NCBI GenBank assembly: GCA_907163375.1 | Contig: CAJQUW010011299.1 | Span: 186,001-250,000 of the forward strand | Reading direction: 5' to 3' | Origin: Prostheceraeus crozeri | Taxonomy: Eukaryota; Platyhelminthes; Polycladida; Euryleptidae | DNA: 64,000 nucleotides | Shown here: piece by piece, positions 24,890-36,261 of the stretch | Layout: the number at the start of each line of letters is the position of its first letter | How positions within the stretch are numbered: position 1 is the stretch's first letter | Notes under the pieces: generated by a model | Databases searched by the model: none | What the model was told of the DNA's origin: nothing | Seen by the model: only the letters and a program-made list of their open reading frames with translations | Translations under genes and position numbers: made by a program

Positions 24890-25165
24890 GCTCTAGTCCG
24901 ACCATGGTCAATTGAAATACGAACACAATCCAAACATAGATAATTGGCCGACGATATGCCGACATTAGCCGATCATGTGCCAACACAGCATATTCGGCCG
25001 ACCTTGGCCAACTAAAATTCAACTAAGATCCACCCACATAAAATTTTGGCCGACAGTAAACCGACCATTGCCAACCCTGAGCCAACACAATATTTTTGCC
25101 CGACCAGTAGCCAACCAACAGCCGACCAAAATTTGCTGACCGACGATGGACCGACGTCGCCTTTA
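24890..25165. repeat. Degenerate GGCCGAC/GCCAAC repeat tract
   Basis: Words of the type GCCGAC(C/G), TTGGCCGAC and GCCAAC recur more than a dozen times at irregular spacing. This may be the decayed end of an element with subterminal repeats. Confidence 0.5.
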
Positions 25166-25503
25166 CCATAGGGGCCGGTCAGCCACTCACATGTTTGAAA
25201 TTTTGATGCATTAGAATGTCCTGTATATTCATTATTTCTTTCTCTATGAGTACTATCAATTTATATCAGGTGTCGGCCTACCTTGCTTGACGACTGTCAT
25301 CTTGTCAGTATATTCCCTTAGGACGAAAGACGTGGTTATGATCTCATCTGCAGTACTAGACATAGCGTCACATCAATCACATAAAAATAAATTATGGAAT
25401 TCTATCGAATCTGGGTGTTCGAGTCAGATGCATTGCTCTGCATTCATTGGAGAACGCTCATCATCTGATTGCAGTCTTGTCTGAACGTCAGCCATCTGGT
25501 ACT

Positions 25504-27638
25504 TAGTGATGCAAATGGAAATTTTGAAATTTATTTTTTGGTGATTGACGTTTTTTCCTTTGTTTTGGAGACTTATTATGGTCGTTTGAAAAGACTATGT
25601 AATATTCAAAGTCCGAGAACTTCTCTATCATCCCTGTATGTTAATTTTTGGTACCAACTGCACCTTTTCCATGTCTATTTCAGATCTTTCCAAATGAATT
25701 TCAAACTAGATGGATTTCAGATTTCTCTAATTGAATTTCAGATATCTGTCACAAGCTCAACTTCGAAAAGATCTTGAATTCAACTGGAGAATCTCCAATT
25801 CATCTGGATCATATCTGAAATTTATTTGGGCAGATCTGAAATCGATTTGGAACTATCTGACCATCTGAACTATAAGTGGAGGATATGTATCCTCAACGAA
25901 GATATCGGACATTGCGCCAGAAGTTAGAAGCTATCATAGATATTCTTTTACTCATCACAGATATCTTCAGTTTCCAAATATCACACGAGTTTACAGTCTT
26001 TATATCTTCCAATATGGTCGCTCATGTGTAATGCTGCGTGGACTGTGTGCTTATACTTCACATGTTCATCAACACATAGTGATGCAAATGGAAAATTTTC
26101 CCGAAAATTTTCCGGAAAATTTTCCATTGGAAAATTTTGAAATTTTTTTTTTTTTGGTGATTGACATTTTTTCCTTTGTTTTGGAGACCTGTTGTAGTCG
26201 TTTGAAAAGACTATGCAATATGCAAAGACCGAAAACTTCTCTATCATTCCTGCATGTTACCTTTTGGAACCATGCACCCTTTCCATGTCTATTTCAGATC
26301 ATCCCAAATGAATTTCAGACATAAGATATGGATTTCAGATTTCTCTAATTGAATTTCAGATATCTATCAGAAACCCAACTTTGAAAGGATCTTAAATTCA
26401 ACTGGAGAATCTCCAATTCATCTGGAAATGTCTGAAATTCATTTGGGTAGATCTGAAATCGATTTGGAACTATATCTGAACCATCTGAGCTAGAAATGGA
26501 AGATGTGCATGCAGTTTGTCCTCAACGAAGATCGGACAATATGCCAGAACTTAGAAACTGTCATAGATATTCTTCTACTCGTCACATGTTTTGTTTCCAA
26601 ATATCTCACGAGTTTACAGTCTTCAAATGGTCGCTCATGTATAATGCTGCGTGGACTGTGTGCTTATTCTTCACATATTCATAAACATATGGAGAATTTG
26701 TATCAATGATCAAGACTGCACAGCAAAGCCTAACTTTCAAGCTAACAAGCAAACTCCAAAAGTATTGCTCCAGATCTTTCACATTGCATGAAATTATACC
26801 TTTATTCTAAAGCAAGATTCACGTTATCCCAAACGGTTTCTGTGTGATAATCAAAAATGCTAGCAAATTAGCACAAGTCACTGGTGGCAAAGGAATGTTC
26901 AAATATCTGCGGACGGAACTCGCAGTGCTACGATCGTTTTAATCGAAATAGTGATGAAATCAAGAGTTTTAGACCCACTCTATTGGTATGTACCTGCCTC
27001 GGCTGCGGAAGCGCCCCAATTATAGGGCGTATCAAAAAATCAAAACTTTCAAAATTTTCCAAAATTTTCCATAATTTTCCAATATTTTCCAAAATTTTCC
27101 AATTTTTTCCATAATTTTCCATGGAAAATTTTGATTCAAAATTTTCCGGAAAATTTTCATCACTATCAACACATGGAGAATTTGTATCACTGATCAACGC
27201 TGCACAATAAAACTTAACTTTCAACCTAACAACCAAACTCCAAAATTGTTTTAGCTCCAGATCTTTCTCATTGCATGAAATTATACCCCTATTGTAAAGC
27301 AATTGGATTCACGTCATCCCAAATGGTGTCTGTGTGATAATTAAAAATGCTGACAAATCAGCACAAGCCACTGGTGGAAAAGGAATGTTCAAAACTCCGG
27401 GGACGGTCGAACTGGTATTGCCACGATCGTTTTAATCGAAATAATGATGCAATCAAGAGTTTTAGGCCCATTCTATTGGTGCGTAGCTGCCTCGGCAGTG
27501 GAAGCGCTCAAATCATAGGGCCTATCACAAAAATCAAAACTTTCAAAATTTTCCAATATTTTCCAAATTTTCCATAATTTTCCATAATTTTCCACGGAAA
27601 ATTTTGATTCATAATTTTCCGGAAAATTTTCATCACTG
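25504..27638. mobile_element. hAT-like non-autonomous element, interrupted by a second copy
   Basis: It begins TAGTGATGCAAATGG and ends in TTTTCATCACTG, the expected inverted terminus with one changed base. The body continues across the nested copy at 26077-27165. Its left half (25504-26065) appears identical by eye, in inverted orientation, to 30944-31500. No clear target duplication of its own was found. Frames inside it are repeat-derived. Confidence 0.75.
26077..27165. mobile_element. hAT-like non-autonomous element, complete, 1089 bp
   Basis: The ends TAGTGATG and CATCACTA are flanked by a perfect 8 bp duplication TCAACACA (26069-26076 and 27166-27173). The subterminal regions consist of repeated GGAAAATTTTCC-type palindromes. 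No transposase is encoded. The 8 bp duplication and the dense subterminal motifs fit the hAT superfamily, though terminal TAGTGATG alone does not name a family. Confidence 0.85.
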
Positions 27639-28067
27639 CAGTGCTACTGTTGACGTAGTGGCCTCTCTCACATTAAGCTAGGAACAATTGGGTTGCGCTT
27701 CCCTTACTATATTTAGGCACCGCGCCTCGATCAAGAATTGCGTAGAATTTCATTGCAATAGTTGGAGAAGGCAAAGCATTATGCCTATCGGGAAAGCCAT
27801 TATTGGAGCGGGTGCGTGCTCTGACTGCCTCACACGCACACAACTCTCTTTCGCTGTCTGAACATCGGTGCTCCGTCTGAACACACGACTATGTGTGTCT
27901 AATTGTTCGAAGAAAACAACTGTGATTCAAACACGTGCTGCAAAACTGTTCACTCTTGAGGTTGAGCGTCTGATTTTGAGACGGGAAGCTGTGCACTGCT
28001 ATCACGAACGAATTTAAATGAATGATGACACTTTTCATTTTTATAAATGTTGGTAAAAAAATTTTGA
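27639..28067. other. Spacer without a supported gene
   Basis: It lies between the hAT-like pair and the piggyBac fragment, and may include non-coding sequence of the latter. I see no feature I can name. Confidence 0.4.
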
Positions 28068-28409
28068 GGATGCGCCGAAGGCCTCGCAGGTACGGAGAAG
28101 ACGCCACTGGCAGTATTTTATAATATACTTGACCTGGCAGGAGTGAATGCATGGGTGCTTTATCGAGAGAAAACACATTCTCGTATTAGCAAACCAGCAT
28201 TTCTTCAACAATATTGTCAAAGGAACTCAGAAAAGATCGATGAATTCAAGATGGCACCATCAGATCCTGGAGTACCTCTCGAGAAGAGAGTGACCTGTCA
28301 AGTCCATGTGTACTGTCAAAAGAAGAGAGCAGTTAAATGTAGACGGTGTCATCGTCCAGTCTGCGGCAAATGCCAGGCTATCGCTTGTAGTCAGTGCTAT
28401 GATGAATAA
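28068..28409 (+). pseudogene. PiggyBac-type transposase, C-terminal fragment
   Basis: The open frame begins after a stop near 28065. It reads the end of the catalytic domain (PLAVFYNILDLAGVNAWVLY), a short linker, and a cysteine-rich C-terminal domain with Cys/His pairs spaced C-x2-H-x2-C, C-x2-C, C-x2-C and C-x2-C, ending SQCYDE and stop. This order, last helix of the catalytic domain then a cross-brace zinc-binding tail, is that of piggyBac (DDE_Tnp_1_7) transposases. The catalytic aspartates would lie upstream and are absent. No TTAA-bounded terminal repeats could be assigned. It lies between two hAT-like elements, so it is probably a truncated remnant. Confidence 0.75.
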
Positions 28410-29457
28410 TTCATGATTACAGCCTACTTTTTATTGGAATTTATGATAAATTTTTGATTTTCATTTTTCTGGTATTGCGCTTTATTCCAGTACTACTTAT
28501 TATCACAAGATTTTTCTGTAATGATGCTGTGAATAGAAAAAATTTCATGAAAGGATGGAAACCAACACCTGGTTAAAAAAACTAGGAACACTTCAATTTT
28601 AAAAATCGTCAATTGACGGCGTTCGGCGCTTCTATTGTTAATAGTGATGAAAATTTTCCGTGGAAAATTATGGAAAATATTGGAAAATTATGGAAAATTT
28701 TGAAAGTTTTGATTTTTTTGATAGGCCCTATAATTTGAGCGCTTCCACTGCCGATGCAGCTGCGTACCAATGAATTGGGCCTAAAACTCTTGATTTCATC
28801 ATTATTTCGATTAAAGCGATCGTAGCAATACGATTTCCGTCCGCGGATTTTTGAACATTCCTTTGTCACCAAAGGCTTGTGCTATAGCATTTTTAATTAT
28901 TACACAGACACCATTTGGGATAACGTGAATCTTGCTTTACAGTGTAGGGGTATAATTTCATGCAATGAGAAAGATCTGGAGCAAAAATAGTATACTTCAT
29001 CTTGGAGTTTGCTAGCTTGAAAGTTAAGCTTTTTTATGCAGCGTTGATCATAGTGATGCAGATTCTCCATGTGTTGATGAACATGTATTCGCCTCATGTG
29101 CTATGCCCCTAATGCAATTAGGCGGTCGATTATAATTGAGTAAAATACGCTTAGCCATATTCAACATGTATATTTTGAACTGCAATATCTTTCTCAGGTA
29201 ATCTACTGCAGTAGATTACCTGGGAGTAGATTACCTGTAATGTGTTATAACACACTAACGATTGAAACAGTACTATGATTGAAAACTAAGTTCTGACTCA
29301 CCGAAGCGAAAAGAATTAGCTCTTAAATGCTCCATGAGAGCTAGAAGATGTGCCAGATTCAAAAAATTGAAGACGGAATTGTCTTAGACTTCTAAACCAC
29401 TAATACACTCTTACAGATAACTAATAAATTACTAATAATTACGAGATGAGTCTGAGC

Positions 29458-30701
29458 TTAGTTTCCAACCCAATACAAATAATAGAGTAACACATCATAA
29501 AGTGCAATTGTTAAAAGTACATCCATAAAAATTGATAGACTTGTTTTCTCGTGTGTTTGTGTTGTTTGTAGATACAACATTGTTTGTTGTAGCTTCATAT
29601 GATCCATACAGCACTTTCGACATATCTTTCTCGAATACCTCGGCATGAATGTAGGCACTATCTGCTTTTTCATTGATTCGACCTGTTTTGAGTGCTGCAA
29701 CCTCCTTGGATATGCCGCCTTGTACAAGTCGAGTCTTAGCAGTGCGTCGTAAAGAAGTGTTCGTAAAGAATTCGCCGTCTTTTGCAATATTTTTCATCAA
29801 CGTTTTAGTGGTATTTTCAATTTTATGAATCCCCATTGGGCAGCGTTTGTACCAAACAGCTCCTTTTATTTGATGTTTCCGTAAGGGTGTCAGATAAAAT
29901 GCTTTGCACGCACCATCTGGTCTATGTCGAATGTACTCTTTATATAATTTGATCACACATCGATCTGGGTTGTCCGTGTTCTGATAAACTCGAGTCTCTT
30001 TGGGGTCCATTCTGGCACATTTTAATCCATAACGCTTGTTTTTTGACATTCTTTCAACGTATTTCAAATATTCTTTATCATCACTGTCTTTACAAAGAAT
30101 TAATTGAGATTCGTCTCCAAATTCCATATCATGATGTTCTTTAGCCGCTCTAAGGCTCAAATGAACTCCCAAATGATAAATAAGTGTGTGGATTAGCTGA
30201 TCTGGATTTGAAATTCCAAAACTACCATTTTCCCACAATTCGTTCTCTTGTTCTAGATCAATTGGCAATGCTCTTTTCTTTGGTTTTACGTTACCAACCG
30301 CGTTGAGCTGATTTTTTCATCTGAGCATCAAGGGAATCACGAGCACTTTTGAAATCAATGTCCGTAAAAATAGAAATTTTCCATTTCATTTCTGTATTGA
30401 AATATAGCTGTAGCATCGCACCAATGCCTTTCAACGATTCTGGAGGATACATATCTCCATCAACCTTTCTGACCTCAGCGAAAAAGTACTTCAAACAGTG
30501 ATTGAGATCGTTTGGTGTAAATTCTTTCACATTTTTATATACTTTCAAAACATTATCTTCAATTCTTATTTTCCAGTGGTCATGCCAGGTGACAAATAGC
30601 TTGAATGCCCATCTCATCTTATTCCAAGTACTTTTTGGTATTCTATTATCGATATCAGAATTAACTTCTTCCTCTGACATGTTTACAAATCTCGACGTCA
30701 T
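29458..30701 (-). pseudogene. Crypton-like tyrosine recombinase (DUF3504/KIAA1958-type), one frameshift
   Basis: The first frame (30701-30291) starts MTSRFVNMSEEE and gives an N-terminal core-binding-like region. The second (30290-29495) gives the catalytic-like region, including WYKRCPMG and SLRRTAKTRLVQGG (the second-arginine box). AYIHAE may supply the tyrosine position. This arrangement is seen in the Crypton-derived DUF3504 domains of animal KIAA1958/ZMYM/QRICH-type proteins. A single-base shift near 30290 separates the frames; no other disabling change was seen in the second frame. No zinc finger is present. The gene lies in 29085-30943, a sequence foreign to its hAT-like host element, so the recombinase probably inserted there rather than belonging to that element. 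Confidence 0.75.
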
Positions 30702-30830
30702 TCCTATGTCATTGATTAGTCAAAAGTGAAGAAAGGAATGCTTGCTTAGATAATTAAGCTGTTTCAAAATTCATGAATTCAAATATGAAATATATCCATG
30801 GAGTCATGAGATATCATTCAGCGAACACAT

Positions 30831-30941
30831 AGTATTATTACACTGACTTCTATGTATCACACAGCTCAAATCTACTCATATGATGCTATGGTATTCGTAG
30901 ATTCTGACCGTGTAATACATCGAAGTCAGTGTAATAATATT
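30831..30941. repeat. Hairpin at the upstream edge of the Crypton-like insertion
   Basis: Arms 30831-30862 and 30910-30941 pair over 32 bases with three mismatches (ATTATTACACTGACTTC against its complement). An inner AATCTAC/GTAGATT pair extends it. The outer arm ends within two bases of the insertion border at 30943. Confidence 0.8.
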
Positions 30942-31556
30942 ACGTGAAGTATAAGCACACAGTCCACGCAGCATTACACATGAGCGACCATATTGGAAGA
31001 TATAAAGACTGTAAACTCGTGTGATATTTGGAAACTGAAGATATCTGTGATGAGTAAAAGAATATCTATGATAGCTTCTAACTTCTGGCGCAATGTCCGA
31101 TATCTTCGTTGAGGATACATATCCTCCACTTATAGTTCAGATGGTCAGATAGTTCCAAATCGATTTCAGATCTGCCCAAATGAATTTCAGATATGATCCA
31201 GATGAATTGGAGATTCTCCAGTTGAATTCAAGATCTTTTCGAAGTTGAGCTTGTGACAGATATCTGAAATTCAATTAGAGAAATCTGAAATCCATCTAGT
31301 TTGAAATTCATTTGGAAAGATCTGAAATAGACATGGAAAAGGTGCAGTTGGTACCAAAAATTAACATACAGGGATGATAGAGAAGTTCTCGGACTTTGAA
31401 TATTACATAGTCTTTTCAAACGACCATAATAAGTCTCCAAAACAAAGGAAAAAACGTCAATCACCAAAAAATAAATTTCAAAATTTTCCAATGGAAAATT
31501 TTCCAGAAAACTTTGAAAAAATTGGAAAATTTTCCATTTGCATCACTAATTGTTAA

Positions 31557-32847
31557 CGAATGCAACAGCTGTTGGGAATATAATATACGTTGTTATAGCT
31601 AAAGTAGGCTATTCGTCTTGTCTTCATTGCTGTTTTGTCATCATTTGTGTAGAAAGACTTTTCCGGTCTGTCAACTTGTTCAACGGCTATCTGTGATGTA
31701 GGGCTACCATTACTTTCAATGTTTATTACATTGATCAGCATTTGAGAATTTCTGAGGACACAGCCTTTGATCATGCGAATTTGACTCACAATGTGTGCAG
31801 GATTTCGGCATTCATGCGATCGATGTTGGAAACATTTTAAGACAACATTGGCCCAGCACATCAATTCGAGATTCCCGATTTAAAAATCTAGGATAGTCCT
31901 CATTCTTATGACCCATTTCCTTATAGAATTTACAAGCCGAAAAAGGTAGCACTTGTTCTTGCTAATATATCGAACGATTTCCGCTGTCAGTGGTCTGTAA
32001 TCGGCGGAAATTTCGATAATTCGCGTGCTTGTCATTAGAAGACCGTGAGCGCGGGTTTCGCTTATCATTTCCGGAAAAAGTTTGCTTAGTTTCGAATTGC
32101 TATCAATATTTATTCGTCAAAAAATCATCAGGTGCTCTTCCAACGTTTCTCAAGCATGAAAGATTCATTATCCGACTACCACCGACAGATTTAGTAAACT
32201 GATAACTCAAATCTTTGCGCAGTTTGCCAAGAGTATTAAGAAGAATCAGATCTTGTGAATCTGAGTCAGTGCCATATTCAGATGAAGCATATCCAGTTCT
32301 TCGGCAAAATGTTCGTTTCAAAAATTCATCGGACTTGCTGATGCTCGCTTGGCAAGTTCTCTATCTTCTTTAGGTAGGCACGTTCTATAGCAGTTTGGCT
32401 ACCGTCCCTTTTCTCTAGTAGTGAGAGTGCAAGTCTATATTCTTGATCTGATTTTAGCATTGAAATCGGTAGTCAGCTTTACCTCTATCTACTGCTTTGC
32501 CATCACTAAATAAAATGTACTTGATTTGTACAGTAATTGAAAAAACGAAGTTTCATTGCATATGTAATTAGATATATTTTCACCTACAACATAAAGGCGT
32601 GTATACCATGTCTTAACTGAGCCACATGCAGCAGCGCTTCCAACTGTCATTATCAGTTCACATTACATAACAATGAGTCACTTGCAAGTAAAACGAAATT
32701 GATGACAGATCCGTCAGATCGTTCCATAAATGCTAGAATTCGACGAGGTACACCATATCACTGCAACCAAATTTGATACCAATGCCTCCTCATACCGTGT
32801 GAGTGCCTGCCACTTCAAGGTTAGAAAATGCGATGACAATCGACATA
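31557..32847. other. Downstream flank of TTC36, no supported gene
   Basis: Minus-strand frames at 31553-32321 are short, uninterpretable and separated by stops. The TTC36 3' untranslated region must begin at 32847 on the minus strand, but I could not place a polyadenylation signal with confidence. Confidence 0.4.
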
Positions 32848-33173
32848 TTATTCGATTTCGGGTTCTCCCCGCTGCAAACGTTCGAAAACTTGGGCCAACA
32901 TTGATCCGCATAGAGCCGCGTAAGGATTCAACTTAACAACCATTTCTTTGGCAAAAGCACTGCCAAGTTGAGCTGCAATTTGAAAGCATCGCAATGCTCG
33001 CTCTTCGCATTCCTCAACACGCAATAAAACTCCAAGTTGTGACAACGCTTGAGCAGCAGCTCGTTTCTGCAGTGTTGGAGCTTGCTTCAATTCGTCCAGC
33101 AACTCCGAAGAGACATCATCAATATTTTCGATACCAAGCAACCGAACGGCCTCTGTAACATCCACCAGAGCAC
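32848..33173 (-). CDS. TTC36: TTC36, coding exon 3 (C-terminal TPR part)
   Basis: The exon starts after an acceptor (TCATTTCCAG) at 33173 and ends with TAA at 32850-32848. It reads ALVDVTEAVRL through two helix-turn-helix repeats to the family's conserved tail LNPYAALCGSMLAQVFERLQ, which closely matches vertebrate TTC36 (HBP21), a small tetratricopeptide protein reported to bind Hsp70. The first two bases complete the codon left open by exon 2 (phase 1), so the reading is continuous. The joined protein is 209 residues, against about 190 in vertebrates. No stop, frameshift or splice-site loss is visible. Identification rests on the tail, the repeat pattern and the matching exons upstream. Confidence 0.93.
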
Positions 33174-33608
33174 CTGGAAATGAGAAAATATAGGAATTAA
33201 AGTCAACAATAAAAAGCATGACGAATGCCGAAAAAGGATTTTGTTACTCAGTAGCGACTTGTGAGAAAGTGAAGTCTCAACAGGACGAGATCTTCAAAAT
33301 TAAACAAAAAAATGGGCCAGGTTAGATTAGTGACACACCCTGCGGGAATCCAGTGGCGTGCGGTGGTCTCAAGCGGTGGGCATGCGATATATTTAGTCTA
33401 CCATAGTGCATGATAACATGTATGCCTAGCCTTTATAATCTATGTACATGCTGCATGTTATAAGTTATATGTACATGTACATGATCAGCTTATCACCAGC
33501 CAATACTTATTATAGTTTCCAACACATTCATCTACATATAAAATTCACAAAACAACTAGTATTATACATTTCAGATATATTCTGTATAAAATCGAAAATA
33601 AAAATCAT

Positions 33609-33983
33609 TTAAAGATCCATTCTTTGAGACTTCTTGATAAAGTCATTGATGACAGTGTCGTAGAAGACGGAGGAGTTGTCCTGAAATTTATTCAACAACT
33701 CCTTCTCGATGGCGATAGCGGCGAGAGCTGACAATCTCTCTTCACCTTGACTGGTCCTAGTGAAAGAATTGATCCGCTTTAGTGCAGAAAATGATCGTTC
33801 ACAGGACGCCGTGGTACTGGGAAAGGTCAGTGCCATTTTCGTGAATTTGTTTGTCTCAGGCAGCGTTGCACCCAAATTTTGTCTTTCGAAATAAACATTC
33901 AGTTCATGGATATTGTACGTACGAAATTCATTACTTTTGTAAAGAACGATCAGCTCATTGCGCAACCGAGGAAAATCAAACAA
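33609..33983 (-). pseudogene. hAT transposase C-terminal fragment (ZMYM1/TTF-like)
   Basis: The frame reads FPRLRNELIVLY at its start and LTFPSTTASCERSFSALKRI, the hAT dimerisation block, followed by RLSALAAIAIEKELLNKF. This order is typical of the C-terminus of hAT transposases of the TTF-zinc-finger/ZMYM1-like group. The N-terminal zinc finger and catalytic core are absent upstream to about 34050, where similarity stops. It lies in the larger TTC36 intron, same strand as the gene. I found no terminal repeats, so it is a truncated relic. Confidence 0.8.
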
Positions 33984-34051
33984 ATGGCCGTAGCCTACTT
34001 GTCTTTAAACTCGTCAAACAGAGTTTGCGGAAATTGCTCACAGTAACATGA

Positions 34052-36260
34052 TTACCGCCAGATTACAAAGCGTGTGGCTTTCATACATTGTGTGCACTGA
34101 GTGGCATGCACACAACTACAGCGAGAGTTTTCCTTCCCTAATTTGCAAGCATGTGATTGAGCGACCGAATGCTCCCGCCTCTGTACGCTGACGCCTGGCT
34201 CCATCGCCGCTGTATGAGGAGTCAATGCATAATGAATGGGAGGTTGGATGCGGCGATGCCTCCACTAAATATTCACCCAGTTATGTAATTCATTTATGAA
34301 GATGGAATTTTGTGATGTCGTCATACGCCCTACTGACAATTGGAAGGCCATCTAACTGATACTTGATGAAATAAACGTGTTGAACATAATGAATAATCAG
34401 ATTACTCAAATTTGCATACGCATTCGCCGCATGCATCGCATATATGGACCGCACGCCACTGCGGGAATCCCACTTAGAGGTGAAAAAAAGTGCAGTCAAA
34501 AGTAATGATATATTTCAACACTGCCTGCCAACAAGCGTTTGAAAATGTATATCTTTAAAATCTTCTATGCCCTTCTTGCCAGGTAATCATAGATATTGAA
34601 TATGAAAAAATTATATTCATTTATCAAGTAAGCAAGAATTAATAGGCCTATCAATCATGGTAAGTCGACATCTATGAATTCAAAATGGATTCAGGATATG
34701 AAATTCAAAATCACTGAAATGTCAGAAATGTAAGAAAATTGAGCCGGTATAAGAAATAATGGTAGAAAATCATTGATACTTTCCAAAATTGCTTATTTAC
34801 TCACTCTGTCTTCAATGAAGTGATACTTTAAAATTTGAAAATATCTAAGTGCCAATTTGGTCATGGGTCACCAGTGATCCATTGGGCTTTCCTGGTATTG
34901 AAACCCCGGAAATCTCGCTAATGGAAAAATGCGTTGATGCACTCGGAAATTGCTTAATTATAGATTGCTACTTTAGCTAAATGATATATCGTGAATGAAA
35001 TGACAAAAGACTTGCTATTCTACAATTCTTACACTACATCTACAATGTACAATGCTTACACCACTTGTGGCTGATTTAGTATTCCGAAAATAAATGTACT
35101 ACTCATACATCTTCGTATATCACCATCAATACGGTTTCGCAGAGGTAAAAACTGAAGAATCAGTCACGCCCTTTCATAAATCAATTAAATGCGTTACGAT
35201 ACACACTAAATTATCACTTAAATCATCATTTGCTCACAAAACATTGGAAAGCTGTGATGCAGTAGGCCTACTTGTCAGATTGAGTTAAATCATGTTGTTA
35301 GTGTCAATCTGTCCTGTACTTTTTAATAATACATGTAGTTTGTACTAAGCTACTTTTCGCATCAAAAACTTATAAATACAAAGAAATTACATTTTTATAA
35401 CTGTAATAAGCAAATTTGTCATTTTTTCAACCTCCGTAGCCCAACGGGTCACAGGTGACCCAACAATGTTTAGGAACATCTCCTGAAGTAAGGATTCGGT
35501 GAAGAAAGTTCTCATTTGCAGTGTTCGTACTGGCCGATTTCGCATTTTTCGCGCCCCCAACTAATTGGTCTAAGATACATGTATGCACGAGCGTAAGGTC
35601 AATACATACATTTTTCAAACATATATGGAATTCATATAGGCATATTTACGGGTCAATTTCATAGGTCTATGACGATTTACAGCATTTATTAGATACCTTT
35701 GATGGAGTAGATGAAAACATAATTGATTAATGGATGGCCCTGCATGGAGCAGACAACCATATGATATTAATGAGATCATATACGAACATATAAGTACGTT
35801 ATAATGTATTCATTCTAATTCGGTACTATAATATTTCCGCAACGTTGAATCAAATGAGCCTAAGGAACCCCGAAAATGCCTTTTCCAGTTCCAATTGGCT
35901 AGGATTTGGTTGTGGGGCCTTAGAAAAATGCCCGAAATCACTACAACCAAATCTGGGCCAAATGGAACCGAACCAAAGACTAAAATCGGGGTGTTAGGGC
36001 CTGTCATACCTGACATTTTCTCGGTGTAGTCAACGTCTTCGTTAAAATAACGTCGCTACACTTTCCATCTGATACTGAAATGTAACATAATAAGTTTCAT
36101 TAATACACCGTAAGAGTTTATGCCCTATTTTCCTTGTGATTTAGATGAAGAAAAGATCAGAAATGAAAGTACACATGTAGGTAGTTTCATTCAATCAGGT
36201 ACATGATGATCGAGCTGTGTTGAATCAAAATGCTGTCTAAAAGCGCTAGGCACTGATAAA
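34052..36260. other. Intron sequence, no supported gene
   Basis: Non-coding part of the TTC36 intron. Near 34865 it carries GGGTCACCAGTGATCCATTG, the same repeat that received the large hAT element at 37753, and near 35440 a variant CGGGTCACAGGTGACCC. Confidence 0.5.
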
Positions 36261-36261
36261 G

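Larger units (their letters stand above)
28642..31548. mobile_element. hAT-like element carrying a Crypton-like insertion, 2.9 kb
   Basis: The ends TAGTGATGAAAATTTTCC and its inverse CATTTGCATCACTA are flanked by a perfect 8 bp duplication ATTGTTAA (28634-28641 and 31549-31556). The two outer parts (28642-29084 and 30944-31548) match the two halves of the 25504-27638 copy in inverted orientation. Sequence 29085-30943 is absent from the other copies and lies between GATGAACAT and GTGAAGTATAAG, which are adjacent in the uninterrupted form. It contains the recombinase gene listed next. Confidence 0.85.

Noticed and set aside
25469-27577. Frames rich in Asn-Phe-Pro or Phe-Ser
   Set aside because: They come from GGAAAATTTTCC palindromes and from the body of the hAT-like repeat, and recur in the inverted copy.
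31553-32321. Three minus-strand frames downstream of TTC36
   Set aside because: Short and without motifs; they are separated by stops and I could not connect them to a family or to TTC36.
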